A stretch of DNA of 64,000 bases. Source: Nocardioides potassii (GTDB lineage Bacteria > Actinomycetota > Actinomycetes > Propionibacteriales > Nocardioidaceae). How positions within the stretch are numbered: the stretch's first letter is position 1; each line of letters opens with the position of its first letter. Below the pieces are notes generated by a model, which saw only the letters and a list, made by a program, of their open reading frames with translations, was not told where the DNA came from and made no database searches. Shown one piece after another: positions 27,313 through 36,113 of this stretch. The stretch is taken from assembly GCF_021648885.1 (NCBI RefSeq), contig NZ_JAKJHZ010000005.1, forward strand, positions 496,001 through 560,000, given 5' to 3'. A program made the translations under genes and the position numbers.

Positions 27313-27833
27313 TCGCACTCCCGGCGCCCGGCGAGCTGCTGCACTTCAGCGAGGACCCGTCGATCGTGGCTTTCGTGCCGCACGTGGCCGCCACCGCCCA
27401 GCAGCCCGAGGCCTACGTCTGGGCGGTCGACGCCCTCAACAGCCCCTGCTACTGGTTCCCCCGACAGTGCCCGCGCGTGTGCTCCTGGGACCCCGCCGGG
27501 AGCGGGCCGCGCGTGCACGCCGTCGAGCAGCGGTGGCTGCCCACGATCCGCTCGACCACGCTGTGGTCCTACCGCTTCGCCGCGGACGACTTCGAGCCGT
27601 TCGGCGAGCGTCCGCATGCGTACGTCGCCACGCACCCGGTCGAGCCGCTCGGGCCTCCGGACCGGGTCGGCGACCTCGTGGCGCCGCACGAGCAGCACGG
27701 CATCGAGCTGCGGGTGCTGGCCGAGCTGGAGCCGTCGTTCACGCAGGTGCGCGAGCGCGGGCTCGAGTTCTCCGGCATCCGGATCGGCAACGCTGGCATC
27801 GGGCCCGACGGCCCCTTCCCGACCCGGCGGTGA
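27309..27833 (+). CDS. Conserved protein, DUF6886-like
   Basis: 174 residues from a GTG overlapping the ROK stop (GTGA). It starts ALPAPGELLHFSEDPSIVAF, then VWAVDALNSPCYWFPRQCPR, blocks I associate with DUF6886, a family of small uncharacterised proteins. No signal peptide or membrane segment is visible. No function can be assigned. It may be co-translated with the ROK regulator, but the next gene is unrelated in theme, so linkage may be incidental. Confidence 0.7.
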   Translation: MIALPAPGELLHFSEDPSIVAFVPHVAATAQQPEAYVWAVDALNSPCYWFPRQCPRVCSWDPAGSGPRVHAVEQRWLPTIRSTTLWSYRFAADDFEPFGERPHAYVATHPVEPLGPPDRVGDLVAPHEQHGIELRVLAELEPSFTQVRERGLEFSGIRIGNAGIGPDGPFPTRR

Positions 27834-27853
27834 CCGGCAGGCAGGATGGTCGT

Positions 27854-28816
27854 GTGCTGCTCCATGACGACGTGATCGAGGAGTACCGCGACTTCGCCGC
27901 CTACGCGGCCGGCGACTCGCCGTGCTTCGAGGCGTGGGCGCTCGGCGTGACCGAGGACCCGGAGGTGCTCGCCTGGCTGGGCACGCTGCCGCCGATCAAG
28001 CGCCAGCCCAACCTGGTCTTCGCCGCCGCCCGCTGGCACGGTGCTCCCGCGCCCGGGTCGTACGACGACCTGCGCCGGGTGCTGCTCGGGCGCGAGGCCG
28101 AGGTGCGCGCCACCGTGATGGCGCGGGCGACGCAGACCAACGAGGCGGGCCGGCTCGCCACGCTCGTGCCGGTCCTCGCGCTCGTCGACGGACCGCTCGC
28201 CCTGGTCGAGGTGGGGGCCAGCGCCGGGCTGTGCCTCTTCCCGGACCGCTACGACTACGACTGGCCGCCGGCGGGCGAGCTGAGGGCCAGCGGTGGCCCG
28301 GTGCTCACCGCCACCGCGACCGGGCCCCTGCCGGTGCCCGCCCGGCACCCCGAGGTCGCGTGGCGCGGAGGTGTCGACCTCAACCCCCTCGACGTCGCGG
28401 ACCCCGAGGCGATGGCATGGCTGGAGAACCTGGTGTGGCCCGAGCAGGACGAACGGCGCGAGCGCCTGCGCGCCGCGACGGAGGTCGCCCGGCGCGAGCC
28501 GCCCCTGCTCCGGCGCGGGGACCTGTTCGAGCACCTCCCGGCCCTGCTGGAGCAGGCCGCCCCCCACGGCACCCCGGTCGTCCTCCACTCGGCCGTCATC
28601 GCCTACCTCGACGAGCCCGCCCGCCGCCGGTTCCACACGCTGATGGCGGACCTCGTGGCGGCCGGACGCTGCCGCTGGGTGAGCAACGAGGGGCCGCGGG
28701 TGCTGCCCGACGTGACCGGTACCCTCTCCGTCCCGGCCGGCCGGTTCGTGACCGCGCTGGACGGCTCACCGGTGGCGCTCAGCCACGGTCACGGCCACGC
28801 GATCGACTGGCTCTGA
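27854..28816 (+). CDS. DUF2332 family protein
   Basis: About 320 residues. Conserved DUF2332 blocks: DFAAYAAGDSPCFEAWALGV at the N-terminus, NEAGRLATLVPVLAL, VEVGASAGLCLFPDRY (resembling a methyltransferase nucleotide-binding loop) and VVLHSAVIAYLDEPARRRF. The family is widespread in actinobacteria and looks like a SAM-dependent methyltransferase fold, but activity has not been shown. GTG 27854 was chosen because the family begins near LLHDDVIEEY. GTG 27830, overlapping the upstream stop, is an alternative. Confidence 0.82.
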   Translation: MLLHDDVIEEYRDFAAYAAGDSPCFEAWALGVTEDPEVLAWLGTLPPIKRQPNLVFAAARWHGAPAPGSYDDLRRVLLGREAEVRATVMARATQTNEAGRLATLVPVLALVDGPLALVEVGASAGLCLFPDRYDYDWPPAGELRASGGPVLTATATGPLPVPARHPEVAWRGGVDLNPLDVADPEAMAWLENLVWPEQDERRERLRAATEVARREPPLLRRGDLFEHLPALLEQAAPHGTPVVLHSAVIAYLDEPARRRFHTLMADLVAAGRCRWVSNEGPRVLPDVTGTLSVPAGRFVTALDGSPVALSHGHGHAIDWL

Positions 28817-28996
28817 CGGCGTCGTGGACGGGTTGTCGTCGGGCCGGAGGACGCGTCGAGTGTCTTGTCGGTGGGGCCGTGCAGACTGACGTAGGCTGAC
28901 TGCTCTTCCCCCTCTGTGATCGACCACCGACTGACGAGTCGAGCAGTCAGCAGTCCCCGTCAGCGACCCTTCCTGAAAGGTGCGGAAGTCTCCTCC

Positions 28997-31900
28997 ATGT
29001 CGGCCGTTGCCCCTGACAGCTTCGTGCACCTGCACGTCCACACCGAGTACTCCATGCTCGACGGGGCCTCGCTGCTCGACGGCCTGTTCACCCGCACCAG
29101 CGACCTGGGCATGCCGGCCATCGCGATGACCGACCACGGCAACCTCCACGGCGCCTACGACTTCTACAGCAAGGCCAGGCGCCACGGCGTCAAGCCGATC
29201 ATCGGCATCGAGGCCTACATCACCCCCGGCACGCAGCGCGGCGAGCGCCGCCGTGTGCGGTGGGGCCAGGGCGACCTCGCCGAGGAGGGCGGCAACGACG
29301 TCGCCGGCGGCGGCGCCTACACCCACATGACGATGTGGGCCGAGACGACCGAGGGCATGCACAACCTGTTCCGGCTCTCGTCGCGCTCCAGCATGGAGGG
29401 CTACTTCTACAAGCCCCGCATGGACAAGGAGATCCTCGCCGAGCACAGCACCGGGCTGATCGTCAGCACCGGCTGCCCGAGCGGGGCGATCCAGACCCGG
29501 CTGCGCCTCGGCCAGTACGAGGAGGCGGTCCGCGAGGCCGGCGAGCTGCAGGACATCTTCGGCCGCGACAACGTGTTCCTCGAGCTGATGGACCACGGCA
29601 TCGACATCGAGAAGCGGGTGCGCGACGACCTGCTGCGGCTCGGCCGGGAGATGGGGATCCCGCCCATCGCCACCAACGACTCCCACTACAACAACCCCGA
29701 GGACGCGGCCGCGCACGACGCCCTCATCTGCGTCGCGTCCGGCAAGCGGCTCTCCGACACCAACCGCCTCAAGTTCGACGGCGGCGGCTACTACATCAAG
29801 TCCGCCGCCGAGATGCGCGCGCTGTGGGCCGACCGCTTCGGCATGCCCGAGGCGTGCGACAACACCCTCGCGATCGCCGAGCGCTGCGACGTGGAGTTCA
29901 CCGAGTCCACCGGTGGCTACATGGCGCGTGCCGACGTGCCGGCGGGTGAGACCGAGGAGAGCTGGTTCCGCAAGGAGGTCTGGCGCGGCATCGAGGCGCG
30001 CTACCCCGGTGAGAAGACGACCGACGAGGTCCGCGAGCGCGTCGAGATGGAGCTCGCGGTCATCTCCCAGAAGGGCTACTGCGGCTACTACCTCGTGGTC
30101 GCCGACTTCATCAACTGGTCCAAGGACCACGGGATCCGGGTCGGCCCGGGTCGCGGCTCGGGCGCCGGCTCCATCGCGGCCTACGCCCTGCGGATCACCG
30201 ACCTGTGCCCCCTCGAGCACGGCCTGTTCTTCGAGCGCTTCCTCAACCCCGAGCGTCCGTCCATGCCCGACTTCGACATCGACTTCGACGACGCCCGCCG
30301 CGGCGAGGTCATCGCCTACGTCAGCGAGAAGTACGGCGCCGAGCGCGTCGCCCAGATCGCGACGTTCGGGCGGCTCAAGGCGAAGGCCGCGATCAAGGAC
30401 GCCGCCCGGGTCCTCGACCACGGCTTCGCGATCGGCGACCGGATCACCAAGGCCTACCCGGCCGACGTGATGGGCAAGGGCGTCGCGCTCAAGGACATCT
30501 TCAACACCGAGCACAAGCGCTACAACGACGGCGGCGAGTTCCGCGCGCTGCACAGCCAGGACCCCGACGTCCGCACGATCTACGAGACGGCGGTCGGCCT
30601 CGAGGGCCAGATCCGCAACTGGGGCGTGCACGCCGCGGGCGTGATCATGTCCAGCGAGCCGCTGATCGACATCGTCCCCATCATGTCCCGCCCGCAGGAC
30701 GGGGCGGTGATCACCCAGTTCGACTACCCGATGTGCGAGTCGCTGGGGCTGGTCAAGATGGACTTCCTCGGCCTGTCCAACCTCCGCATCCTCGACGACG
30801 CGATCGCCAACATCCAGGTCAACCGTGGCGAGACGGTCGTCCTGGAGGAGCTCGGCTTCGAGGACCGCGCGACCTACGAGCTCATGGGACGCGGCGACAC
30901 CCTCGGTGTCTTCCAGCTCGATGGTTCGGGCATGCGCTCGCTGCTGCGCTCGCTGCAACCCGACGCCTTCGCCGACATCACCGCCGTCAGCGCGCTCTAC
31001 CGGCCGGGCCCGATGGGCGCCGACTCGCACAACAAGTACGCCCGCCGCAAGAACGGCCGCGAGCCGATCGAGCCGATCCACCCGGCGCTCGCGGAGGCGC
31101 TGGAACCCGTCCTGGGGGAGACCTACGGCCTGATCGTCTACCAGGAGCAGGTCATGGCGATCGCGCAGGTGCTCGCCGGCTTCACGCTCGGCGCCGCCGA
31201 CAACCTGCGCCGCGCGATGGGCAAGAAGAAGAAGGAGGAGCTCGACAAGCAGTACGCCGGCTTCCAGGCCGGCATGCTCGAGCGCGGGTTCCCCCAGGTC
31301 GCCATCGACAAGCTGTGGGAGATCCTGCTCCCGTTCTCCGACTACGCCTTCAACAAGTCGCACTCCGCCGCCTACGGCGTCATCACCTACTGGACCGCCT
31401 ACCTCAAGGCCAACTACCCGACCGAGTACATGGCGGCGCTCCTCACCTCGGTGAAGGACGACAAGGACAAGATGGCGATCTACCTCAACGAGTGCCGCCG
31501 CATGAAGATCCAGGTCCTGCCGCCCGACGTCAACGAGTCCCACGCCGACTTCACGCCGGTCGGCAACGACGTACGGTTCGGGCTCACGGCGGTCCGCAAC
31601 GTCGGCCACAACGTCGTCGCCGGCATCGTCGCCGCGCGCGAGGAGAAGGGCCGCTACGCCGACTTCAACGACTTCATGGAGAAGGTCCCCGCGCTGGTGT
31701 GCAACAAGCGCGTCGTGGAGTCGCTGATCAAGGCGGGCGCCTTCGACGACATGAAGCACAAGAGGCGCGCGCTGGCGGCGGTGCACGAGACCGCGGTCGA
31801 CCAGTTCGTCGACCTCAAGAAGAACGAGGCCATCGGCCAGGACTCGCTCTTCGGCGGGCTCGGCGACGACGACGCCGGTTTCGGGGTGAGCGTGACCATC

Positions 31901-32554
31901 CCCGACATCGACGACTGGGACAAGATGACGCTGCTCGGCCACGAGCGCGAGATGCTCGGCCTCTACGTCTCCGACCACCCGCTGCTCGGCCTCGAGCACG
32001 TGCTCTCGCAGGGCACCGACTGCACGATCGGCCAGCTGCTCCTCGACGAGGAACGCGCCCACGGCTCGACCCTCACCGTCAGCGGTCTCATCACGTCGGT
32101 CCAGCGCAAGATCACCAAGCGCGGCGACCCGTGGGCGACCATCACGCTGGAGGACCTCGACGGTGCCATCGAGGTGCTGCTGTTCCCGAGCGCCTACACC
32201 CTCGCCTCGACGCTGCTGGTCGAGGACGCCATCGTGCGCATCAAGGGCCAGCTCTCGCGTGACAAGGACCAGCCCGAGCTGCGCGCGCAGGAGGTCACGG
32301 CGCCCGACCTGACGCACGGCCCCACCGGTCCGGTCGTGATCAGCCTGCCGTCCACCCGGTGCACGCCACCGGTCGTGGCCCAGCTGCGCGACGTCCTCGG
32401 CACGCACCCCGGCATGACCGAGGTCCAGCTGCGGCTGCTGACCCGCAGCTCCACCAAGGTGCTGCGGCTCGACGACAACCTCCGGGTCACGCCCAGCCCC
32501 GCCCTCTTCGCCGACCTGAAGCAGCTGCTGGGGCCGGGATGCCTGACCGGATGA
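28997..32554 (+). CDS. dnaE: DNA polymerase III alpha subunit DnaE1
   Basis: 1185 residues, typical for actinobacterial DnaE1. Replicative polymerase. The N-terminal PHP domain starts FVHLHVHTEYSMLDGASLLD and continues with MTDHGNLHGAYDFY. In mycobacteria this PHP domain is the proofreading exonuclease. Catalytic aspartates of the palm lie in RPSMPDFDIDFDDARRGEVI. VGPGRGSGAGSIAAYALRI and SHSAAYGVITYWTAYLKANY are further DnaE blocks. An OB domain (GLITSVQRKITKRGDPWA) and a short C-terminus follow. The ATG at 28997 is chosen because the family begins here; GGAAG lies about 10 nt upstream. Confidence 0.98.
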   Translation: MSAVAPDSFVHLHVHTEYSMLDGASLLDGLFTRTSDLGMPAIAMTDHGNLHGAYDFYSKARRHGVKPIIGIEAYITPGTQRGERRRVRWGQGDLAEEGGNDVAGGGAYTHMTMWAETTEGMHNLFRLSSRSSMEGYFYKPRMDKEILAEHSTGLIVSTGCPSGAIQTRLRLGQYEEAVREAGELQDIFGRDNVFLELMDHGIDIEKRVRDDLLRLGREMGIPPIATNDSHYNNPEDAAAHDALICVASGKRLSDTNRLKFDGGGYYIKSAAEMRALWADRFGMPEACDNTLAIAERCDVEFTESTGGYMARADVPAGETEESWFRKEVWRGIEARYPGEKTTDEVRERVEMELAVISQKGYCGYYLVVADFINWSKDHGIRVGPGRGSGAGSIAAYALRITDLCPLEHGLFFERFLNPERPSMPDFDIDFDDARRGEVIAYVSEKYGAERVAQIATFGRLKAKAAIKDAARVLDHGFAIGDRITKAYPADVMGKGVALKDIFNTEHKRYNDGGEFRALHSQDPDVRTIYETAVGLEGQIRNWGVHAAGVIMSSEPLIDIVPIMSRPQDGAVITQFDYPMCESLGLVKMDFLGLSNLRILDDAIANIQVNRGETVVLEELGFEDRATYELMGRGDTLGVFQLDGSGMRSLLRSLQPDAFADITAVSALYRPGPMGADSHNKYARRKNGREPIEPIHPALAEALEPVLGETYGLIVYQEQVMAIAQVLAGFTLGAADNLRRAMGKKKKEELDKQYAGFQAGMLERGFPQVAIDKLWEILLPFSDYAFNKSHSAAYGVITYWTAYLKANYPTEYMAALLTSVKDDKDKMAIYLNECRRMKIQVLPPDVNESHADFTPVGNDVRFGLTAVRNVGHNVVAGIVAAREEKGRYADFNDFMEKVPALVCNKRVVESLIKAGAFDDMKHKRRALAAVHETAVDQFVDLKKNEAIGQDSLFGGLGDDDAGFGVSVTIPDIDDWDKMTLLGHEREMLGLYVSDHPLLGLEHVLSQGTDCTIGQLLLDEERAHGSTLTVSGLITSVQRKITKRGDPWATITLEDLDGAIEVLLFPSAYTLASTLLVEDAIVRIKGQLSRDKDQPELRAQEVTAPDLTHGPTGPVVISLPSTRCTPPVVAQLRDVLGTHPGMTEVQLRLLTRSSTKVLRLDDNLRVTPSPALFADLKQLLGPGCLTG

Positions 32555-33066
32555 GCGTGCGGCACCTCGCGACGATCGTGGTCGGCTTCCTGGTGGCCGG
32601 CGCCGGCGGAGGCCTGCTCTGGGAGCGCCTGTCCGACCCGACCGCGGGGCTGACCTACCAGGACCAGTGGTACGTCGAGCCCGCCGGGCCCGACGTCGCC
32701 TTCCAGTCGGTGGCGATGTTCGTGCTCGTCGCGTTCCCGATCGGGTTGGTCCTCGCCGTGCTGGCCGGGCTGTGGCGCGACGGCGAGACCGCGACCGTCG
32801 TCACCGTGCTCGTCGCCGCGACTGCCGCGGGCCTGGTGATGTACGCCGTCGGCAGCTCTCTCGGACCGCCCGACCCGCAGGCGCTCGCCGCCGGCAGCCC
32901 CGACTACACCCCTCTCCCGGGCCACCTCGGTCTGACCGCCCCGGACCGCGGGCGGACGCCCTGGATGTCGACCGCGCTGGTGGCCTTCCCGGCCGGCGCG
33001 ATGACTGGTCTGGTCGGGATGTACCTCTTCGGCGCGGAGGGGTTGGCGCGGCGCTCGCGTGGGTAG
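32551..33066 (+). CDS. Hypothetical membrane protein with four helices
   Basis: 171 residues, ATG overlapping the dnaE stop (ATGA); an in-frame ATG at 32539 is an alternative. Four hydrophobic segments are seen: LATIVVGFLVAGAGGGLLW, VAMFVLVAFPIGLVLAVLAGL, VVTVLVAATAAGLVMYAVG and TALVAFPAGAMTGLVGMYLF. A conserved-looking extracellular loop lies between helices 3 and 4 (PGHLGLTAPDRGRTPWM). I do not recognise a family with confidence; it resembles small uncharacterised actinobacterial membrane proteins. No function is suggested by the neighbours. Confidence 0.75.
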   Translation: MSVRHLATIVVGFLVAGAGGGLLWERLSDPTAGLTYQDQWYVEPAGPDVAFQSVAMFVLVAFPIGLVLAVLAGLWRDGETATVVTVLVAATAAGLVMYAVGSSLGPPDPQALAAGSPDYTPLPGHLGLTAPDRGRTPWMSTALVAFPAGAMTGLVGMYLFGAEGLARRSRG

Positions 33067-33099
33067 GCTGCTCGCGACCGATCCACGATCCAGCTGGCC

Positions 33100-33118
33100 G
33101 TCCCGAGCCGTTCGGGAC
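33100..33118 (+). terminator. Short hairpin between membrane protein genes
   Basis: GTCCCGA pairs perfectly with TCGGGAC around a GCCGT loop, 34 nt after the preceding stop. No T-run follows, so it may be a weak terminator or an RNA-stability element. Confidence 0.4.
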
Positions 33119-33144
33119 ACGCACGACGGGGGAGCACCACTGCC

Positions 33145-34815
33145 ATGACCACGACACCGGGGAGCCCGGAGTACCTCGACGGGCCCCACGACGGGCAGGG
33201 CGGCTGGTCCGGCTCCCCCCACGCGGGCGACCACGACCCCGGCAACGACAACCGCAAGCGCCTGATCGCCGTCGGCGCGCTCCTGGTGGGCGGCGCCGTC
33301 GTGGCCGGTGGCGCCTGGGCGGCGACCAGCTTCTTCGCGACCGGCGCCCAGCCGGCCGAGGCCCTGCCCGACTCGACGATCGCCTACTTCGGCGTGGACC
33401 TCGACCCCAGCGGTGGCCAGAAGATCGAGGCCATCAAGATGCTGCGCAAGTTCCCGGCGTTCATCGACAAGGTCGACCTCCAGACCGACGACGACCTCCG
33501 CGAGCGGCTGTTCGAGGAGATCACCTCCTCCGGCGAGTGCGAGGGGCTCGACTACGCCGCCGACGTGAAGCCGTGGCTCGGCTCGCGGGCCGCGATGGCC
33601 GCCGTCGACCTCGGCGAGGACCAGCCGACCCCGGTCGGGGTCGTCCAGGTGACCGACTCCGGCAAGGCCGAGGACGGGATGACGAAGCTCGTCGAGACGT
33701 GCGGTGGCTCCGGCGACGGCGCCGACGGCGCGAGTGACGCCGGCGGCTGGGTCGTCGACGGCGACTGGATGGTGATCGCCGAGACCGAGGAGATCGCGCA
33801 GCAGGTCGTCGATGCCGGCGACGACGGCACGCTCGCCGGCAGCTCGGACTTCGACCGGTGGACCGGCGAGGCCGGCGACGACGGCTTCATGACGATGTAC
33901 GTCGCCAAGGCGGCCGCGCAGTACCTCGACGAGGCGGCCGGCATGGGCTCGATGCTGGGCGGCATGCCGATGGACGGCTCCGGGATGACGGGCGACGAGC
34001 AGGTGCCCCCGGAGCTGCAGGAGCTCATCGACAAGTTCGACGGTGCGGCCGCGACGGTCCGCTTCGACGACGGCGGTGTCGAGGTCGAGTACGCCATGTC
34101 CAACTGGCAGGAGGACATGACCCAGTACATGGAGACCGACGCCGGCGCCGACATGATCGGCGACCTGCCCGCGGACACGATCGCCGCGTTCGGCTTCGGC
34201 CTGAAGGAGGGCTGGGCCGACGCCCTGCTCGACTACCTCAAGACGAGCATGCCCGACGAGGCCGACACCATCGACGAGCAGCTCGCCCAGTTCGAGAGCG
34301 AGACCGGCCTCGCGTTCCCGGAGGACGTCGAGACCCTGCTCGGCGAGGGCGTGACGATCTCGCTGGGCAGCGGCGTCGACCCGGACGCGATCACCAACGG
34401 CGGCCCCGGCGAGCTCCCAGCCGGCATCCGGATCAAGGGTGACCCTGACGAGATCCGGTCGGTGCTCGACAAGATCTCCGACCTGGCCGGCCCGGAGGCC
34501 GCGGAGTTCCTGAAGGTGTCGGAGGGCGACGGGTACGCGGTCATCGCCCTCTCGGACGACTACCGCAGCACGCTCGAGAGCGGCGGCGACCTCGCCGGCA
34601 GCGACGACTACTCGGAGGTCGTCGAGGGCGACGAGGCCCAGACGGTCATGTACGTCAACTTCGACAGCGACGACGACTGGCTCGTCCGTCTCGTCGGCGA
34701 GGTCGGGGGCGAGACCGAGGTGGCCGACAACCTCGAGCCCCTCTCGGCCTTCGGCATCAGCGGCTGGGTCGACGGCGACGTCGTCCACGGCGTGGTCGAG
34801 CTGACGACCGACTGA
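33145..34815 (+). CDS. DUF3352 family membrane-anchored protein
   Basis: 556 residues with GGGGGAG upstream of the ATG. A disordered acidic N-terminus precedes one transmembrane helix (RLIAVGALLVGGAVVAGGAW, about 39-58). A large extracytoplasmic domain starts ALPDSTIAYFGVDLDPSGGQ, the usual start of DUF3352. The protein is very rich in Asp/Glu/Gly. No enzyme motif is apparent and the family has no known function. It converges on the ybaK-like gene with only about 7 nt between the stops. Confidence 0.8.
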   Translation: MTTTPGSPEYLDGPHDGQGGWSGSPHAGDHDPGNDNRKRLIAVGALLVGGAVVAGGAWAATSFFATGAQPAEALPDSTIAYFGVDLDPSGGQKIEAIKMLRKFPAFIDKVDLQTDDDLRERLFEEITSSGECEGLDYAADVKPWLGSRAAMAAVDLGEDQPTPVGVVQVTDSGKAEDGMTKLVETCGGSGDGADGASDAGGWVVDGDWMVIAETEEIAQQVVDAGDDGTLAGSSDFDRWTGEAGDDGFMTMYVAKAAAQYLDEAAGMGSMLGGMPMDGSGMTGDEQVPPELQELIDKFDGAAATVRFDDGGVEVEYAMSNWQEDMTQYMETDAGADMIGDLPADTIAAFGFGLKEGWADALLDYLKTSMPDEADTIDEQLAQFESETGLAFPEDVETLLGEGVTISLGSGVDPDAITNGGPGELPAGIRIKGDPDEIRSVLDKISDLAGPEAAEFLKVSEGDGYAVIALSDDYRSTLESGGDLAGSDDYSEVVEGDEAQTVMYVNFDSDDDWLVRLVGEVGGETEVADNLEPLSAFGISGWVDGDVVHGVVELTTD

Positions 34816-34822
34816 CCGGCGA

Positions 34823-35353
34823 TCAGCGACCGATGGTGGCGGTCACCGCGCCGGTGATCGCCACCAGGTCGGCGGGGGCGAGCTCGAGGTCGAAGCCCCG
34901 CCGCCCGCCCGACACCAGGATGGTCGCGTGGTCCAGGGCGCTCGCGTCGAGCACGGTGGGGTGGGCGCGCTTCTGGCCGACCGGGGAGATGCCGCCGGCG
35001 ACGTAGCCGGTGGCCCGCTCGGCGGCCGCCACCTCGGCCATCACCGCCTTGCTGCCTCCCAGCGCGCGGGCGAGGGCCTTGAGGTCGAGCTGGCCGGTCA
35101 CCGGCACGATCCCGACGACGAGCTTGCCGTCGAGCGAGGCGAGCAGGGTCTTGAACACCCGCGACGGGTTGACACCGAGCGCCACGGCGGCCTCGGTGCC
35201 GTACCCTTCGTGACGGGCGCTGGGCGCCCTCCTCAGGGACCGATCGGTCACGAGGGCGTCGTGCTCGTAGGCGCGCACCTCGTAGGAGATGCCGGCGGCC
35301 GCGAGCGCGACCGTGGCCGGCGTCCCGCCCGCCGCGCGGGACTTCTTCGCCAC
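34823..35353 (-). CDS. ybaK: YbaK/EbsC family aminoacyl-tRNA deacylase (Cys-tRNA(Pro)-type)
   Basis: 176 residues, GTG start. YbaK proteins hydrolyse mischarged Cys-tRNA(Pro) and similar species. The conserved lysine is in PSRVFKTLLASLDGK; GYVAGGISPVGQKRAHPTVLD and the C-terminal VSGGRRGFDLELAPADLV match the family. About 17 residues (VTDRSLRRAPSARHEG) sit between the HD and YG of the usual HD..SYG region. They are encoded by a palindromic element at 35204-35238, so they look like an in-frame repeat insertion. The gene follows the LON-domain gene by 17 nt. Confidence 0.9.
   Translation of the reverse strand: MAKKSRAAGGTPATVALAAAGISYEVRAYEHDALVTDRSLRRAPSARHEGYGTEAAVALGVNPSRVFKTLLASLDGKLVVGIVPVTGQLDLKALARALGGSKAVMAEVAAAERATGYVAGGISPVGQKRAHPTVLDASALDHATILVSGGRRGFDLELAPADLVAITGAVTATIGR
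35204..35238. repeat. Palindromic repeat inserted in the ybaK coding sequence
   Basis: CCCTTCGTGACGGGCGC-TGG-GCGCCCTCCTCAGGG. The arms pair over GGGCGC/GCGCCC and CCCT/AGGG. Its layout (CCCTGAGGAG ... CGAAGGG on the minus strand) resembles dispersed palindromes I recall from actinobacterial genomes. It lies fully inside a coding sequence and keeps the frame open. Confidence 0.65.
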
Positions 35354-35370
35354 GTCGACCCCGGCCGACG

Positions 35371-36036
35371 TCAGTTGGGGGACCAGGCCGTGCGGGCGAC
35401 CTGGGTGGCGGGCAGTGACGGGATGACGTTGATCGCGCGGAGCTCCTCGGTGAGCAGCCGGGTGACCAGCTCGAGCCGCTCGGTCGCGTCGTCCGCCTCG
35501 AGCAGCGACTGGCGCTCGGCCATCGGCAGCGGGGTCAGCGCCGACAGCGTCCACGCCAGGTAGTCGGGGTCGCGGGGGAGGGTGCCGCTGAAGGGATCGC
35601 CCTGCAGCTCGGTCATCGCGGCCCGGAAGGCGGTGAAGGTCGCCCGTGCCTTGTCGAGCACCTCGTCCGGCACGTCCACCTGCGGCTCGGGGAGCACGGC
35701 GACGACGCCCTGTGGGAACTCGGACCCGCGCTGCATCTCCTCCAGCATCAACCGCTCGCGCGCGACGGCGACGATGTCGAAGGTGCCATCGTCGTTGCGG
35801 TCGACCTCGGTCAGCTGCAGCACGCACCCGACGCGGTAGACGGACTGCGCGCCGTGCTCGCCCACCTCGTAGCCCTCGCGGATGGCCACCGTCCCGAAGA
35901 TCCGCTCGGCCGGGTCGTCGACCTCCATCAGGTGTCGCACGAGCATCCGGTAGCGGTCCTCGAAGACGTGGAGCGGCACGCTCATCCCCGGGAACACCAC
36001 GGTGCTCAGCGGGAACATCGGCAGCTGGTCGCTCAC
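35371..36036 (-). CDS. LON substrate-binding domain protein
   Basis: 221 residues. The N-terminal two thirds match the LON peptidase substrate-binding domain: LPMFPLSTVVFPGMSVPLHV, FEDRYRMLVRHLMEV, RVGCVLQLTEVDRNDDGTFD. There is no AAA+ or protease domain, so it is the stand-alone form common in actinobacteria. A role in protein quality control is assumed from the domain, not shown. It diverges from hisD, sharing a 77-bp intergenic region. Confidence 0.88.
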   Translation of the reverse strand: MSDQLPMFPLSTVVFPGMSVPLHVFEDRYRMLVRHLMEVDDPAERIFGTVAIREGYEVGEHGAQSVYRVGCVLQLTEVDRNDDGTFDIVAVARERLMLEEMQRGSEFPQGVVAVLPEPQVDVPDEVLDKARATFTAFRAAMTELQGDPFSGTLPRDPDYLAWTLSALTPLPMAERQSLLEADDATERLELVTRLLTEELRAINVIPSLPATQVARTAWSPN

Positions 36037-36101
36037 GTGACCTACCTAACCACCCGCGTCCACGAGGCACGCGCGAGTTCGGGCCGACCCGCCGACGAAC
36101 C

Positions 36102-36107
36102 TAGAAT
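36102..36107 (+). promoter_or_regulatory. Predicted -10 element of a leaderless hisD promoter
   Basis: TAGAAT ends 6 nt before the hisD ATG (36114), placing the expected transcription start at or next to the start codon. No Shine-Dalgarno sequence precedes the ATG, which fits a leaderless message. Confidence 0.6.
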
Positions 36108-36113
36108 CGGGCC

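Noticed and set aside
28865..28897. dnaE promoter TTGTCG ... TAGGCT
   Set aside because: The spacing is 21 bp, too long for a confident call.
28766..32407. A 1213-codon open frame on the minus strand opposite dnaE
   Set aside because: Its product is Arg/Val/Glu/Asp-biased low-complexity sequence that mirrors third-position GC bias of dnaE. No motif or ribosome binding site supports it.
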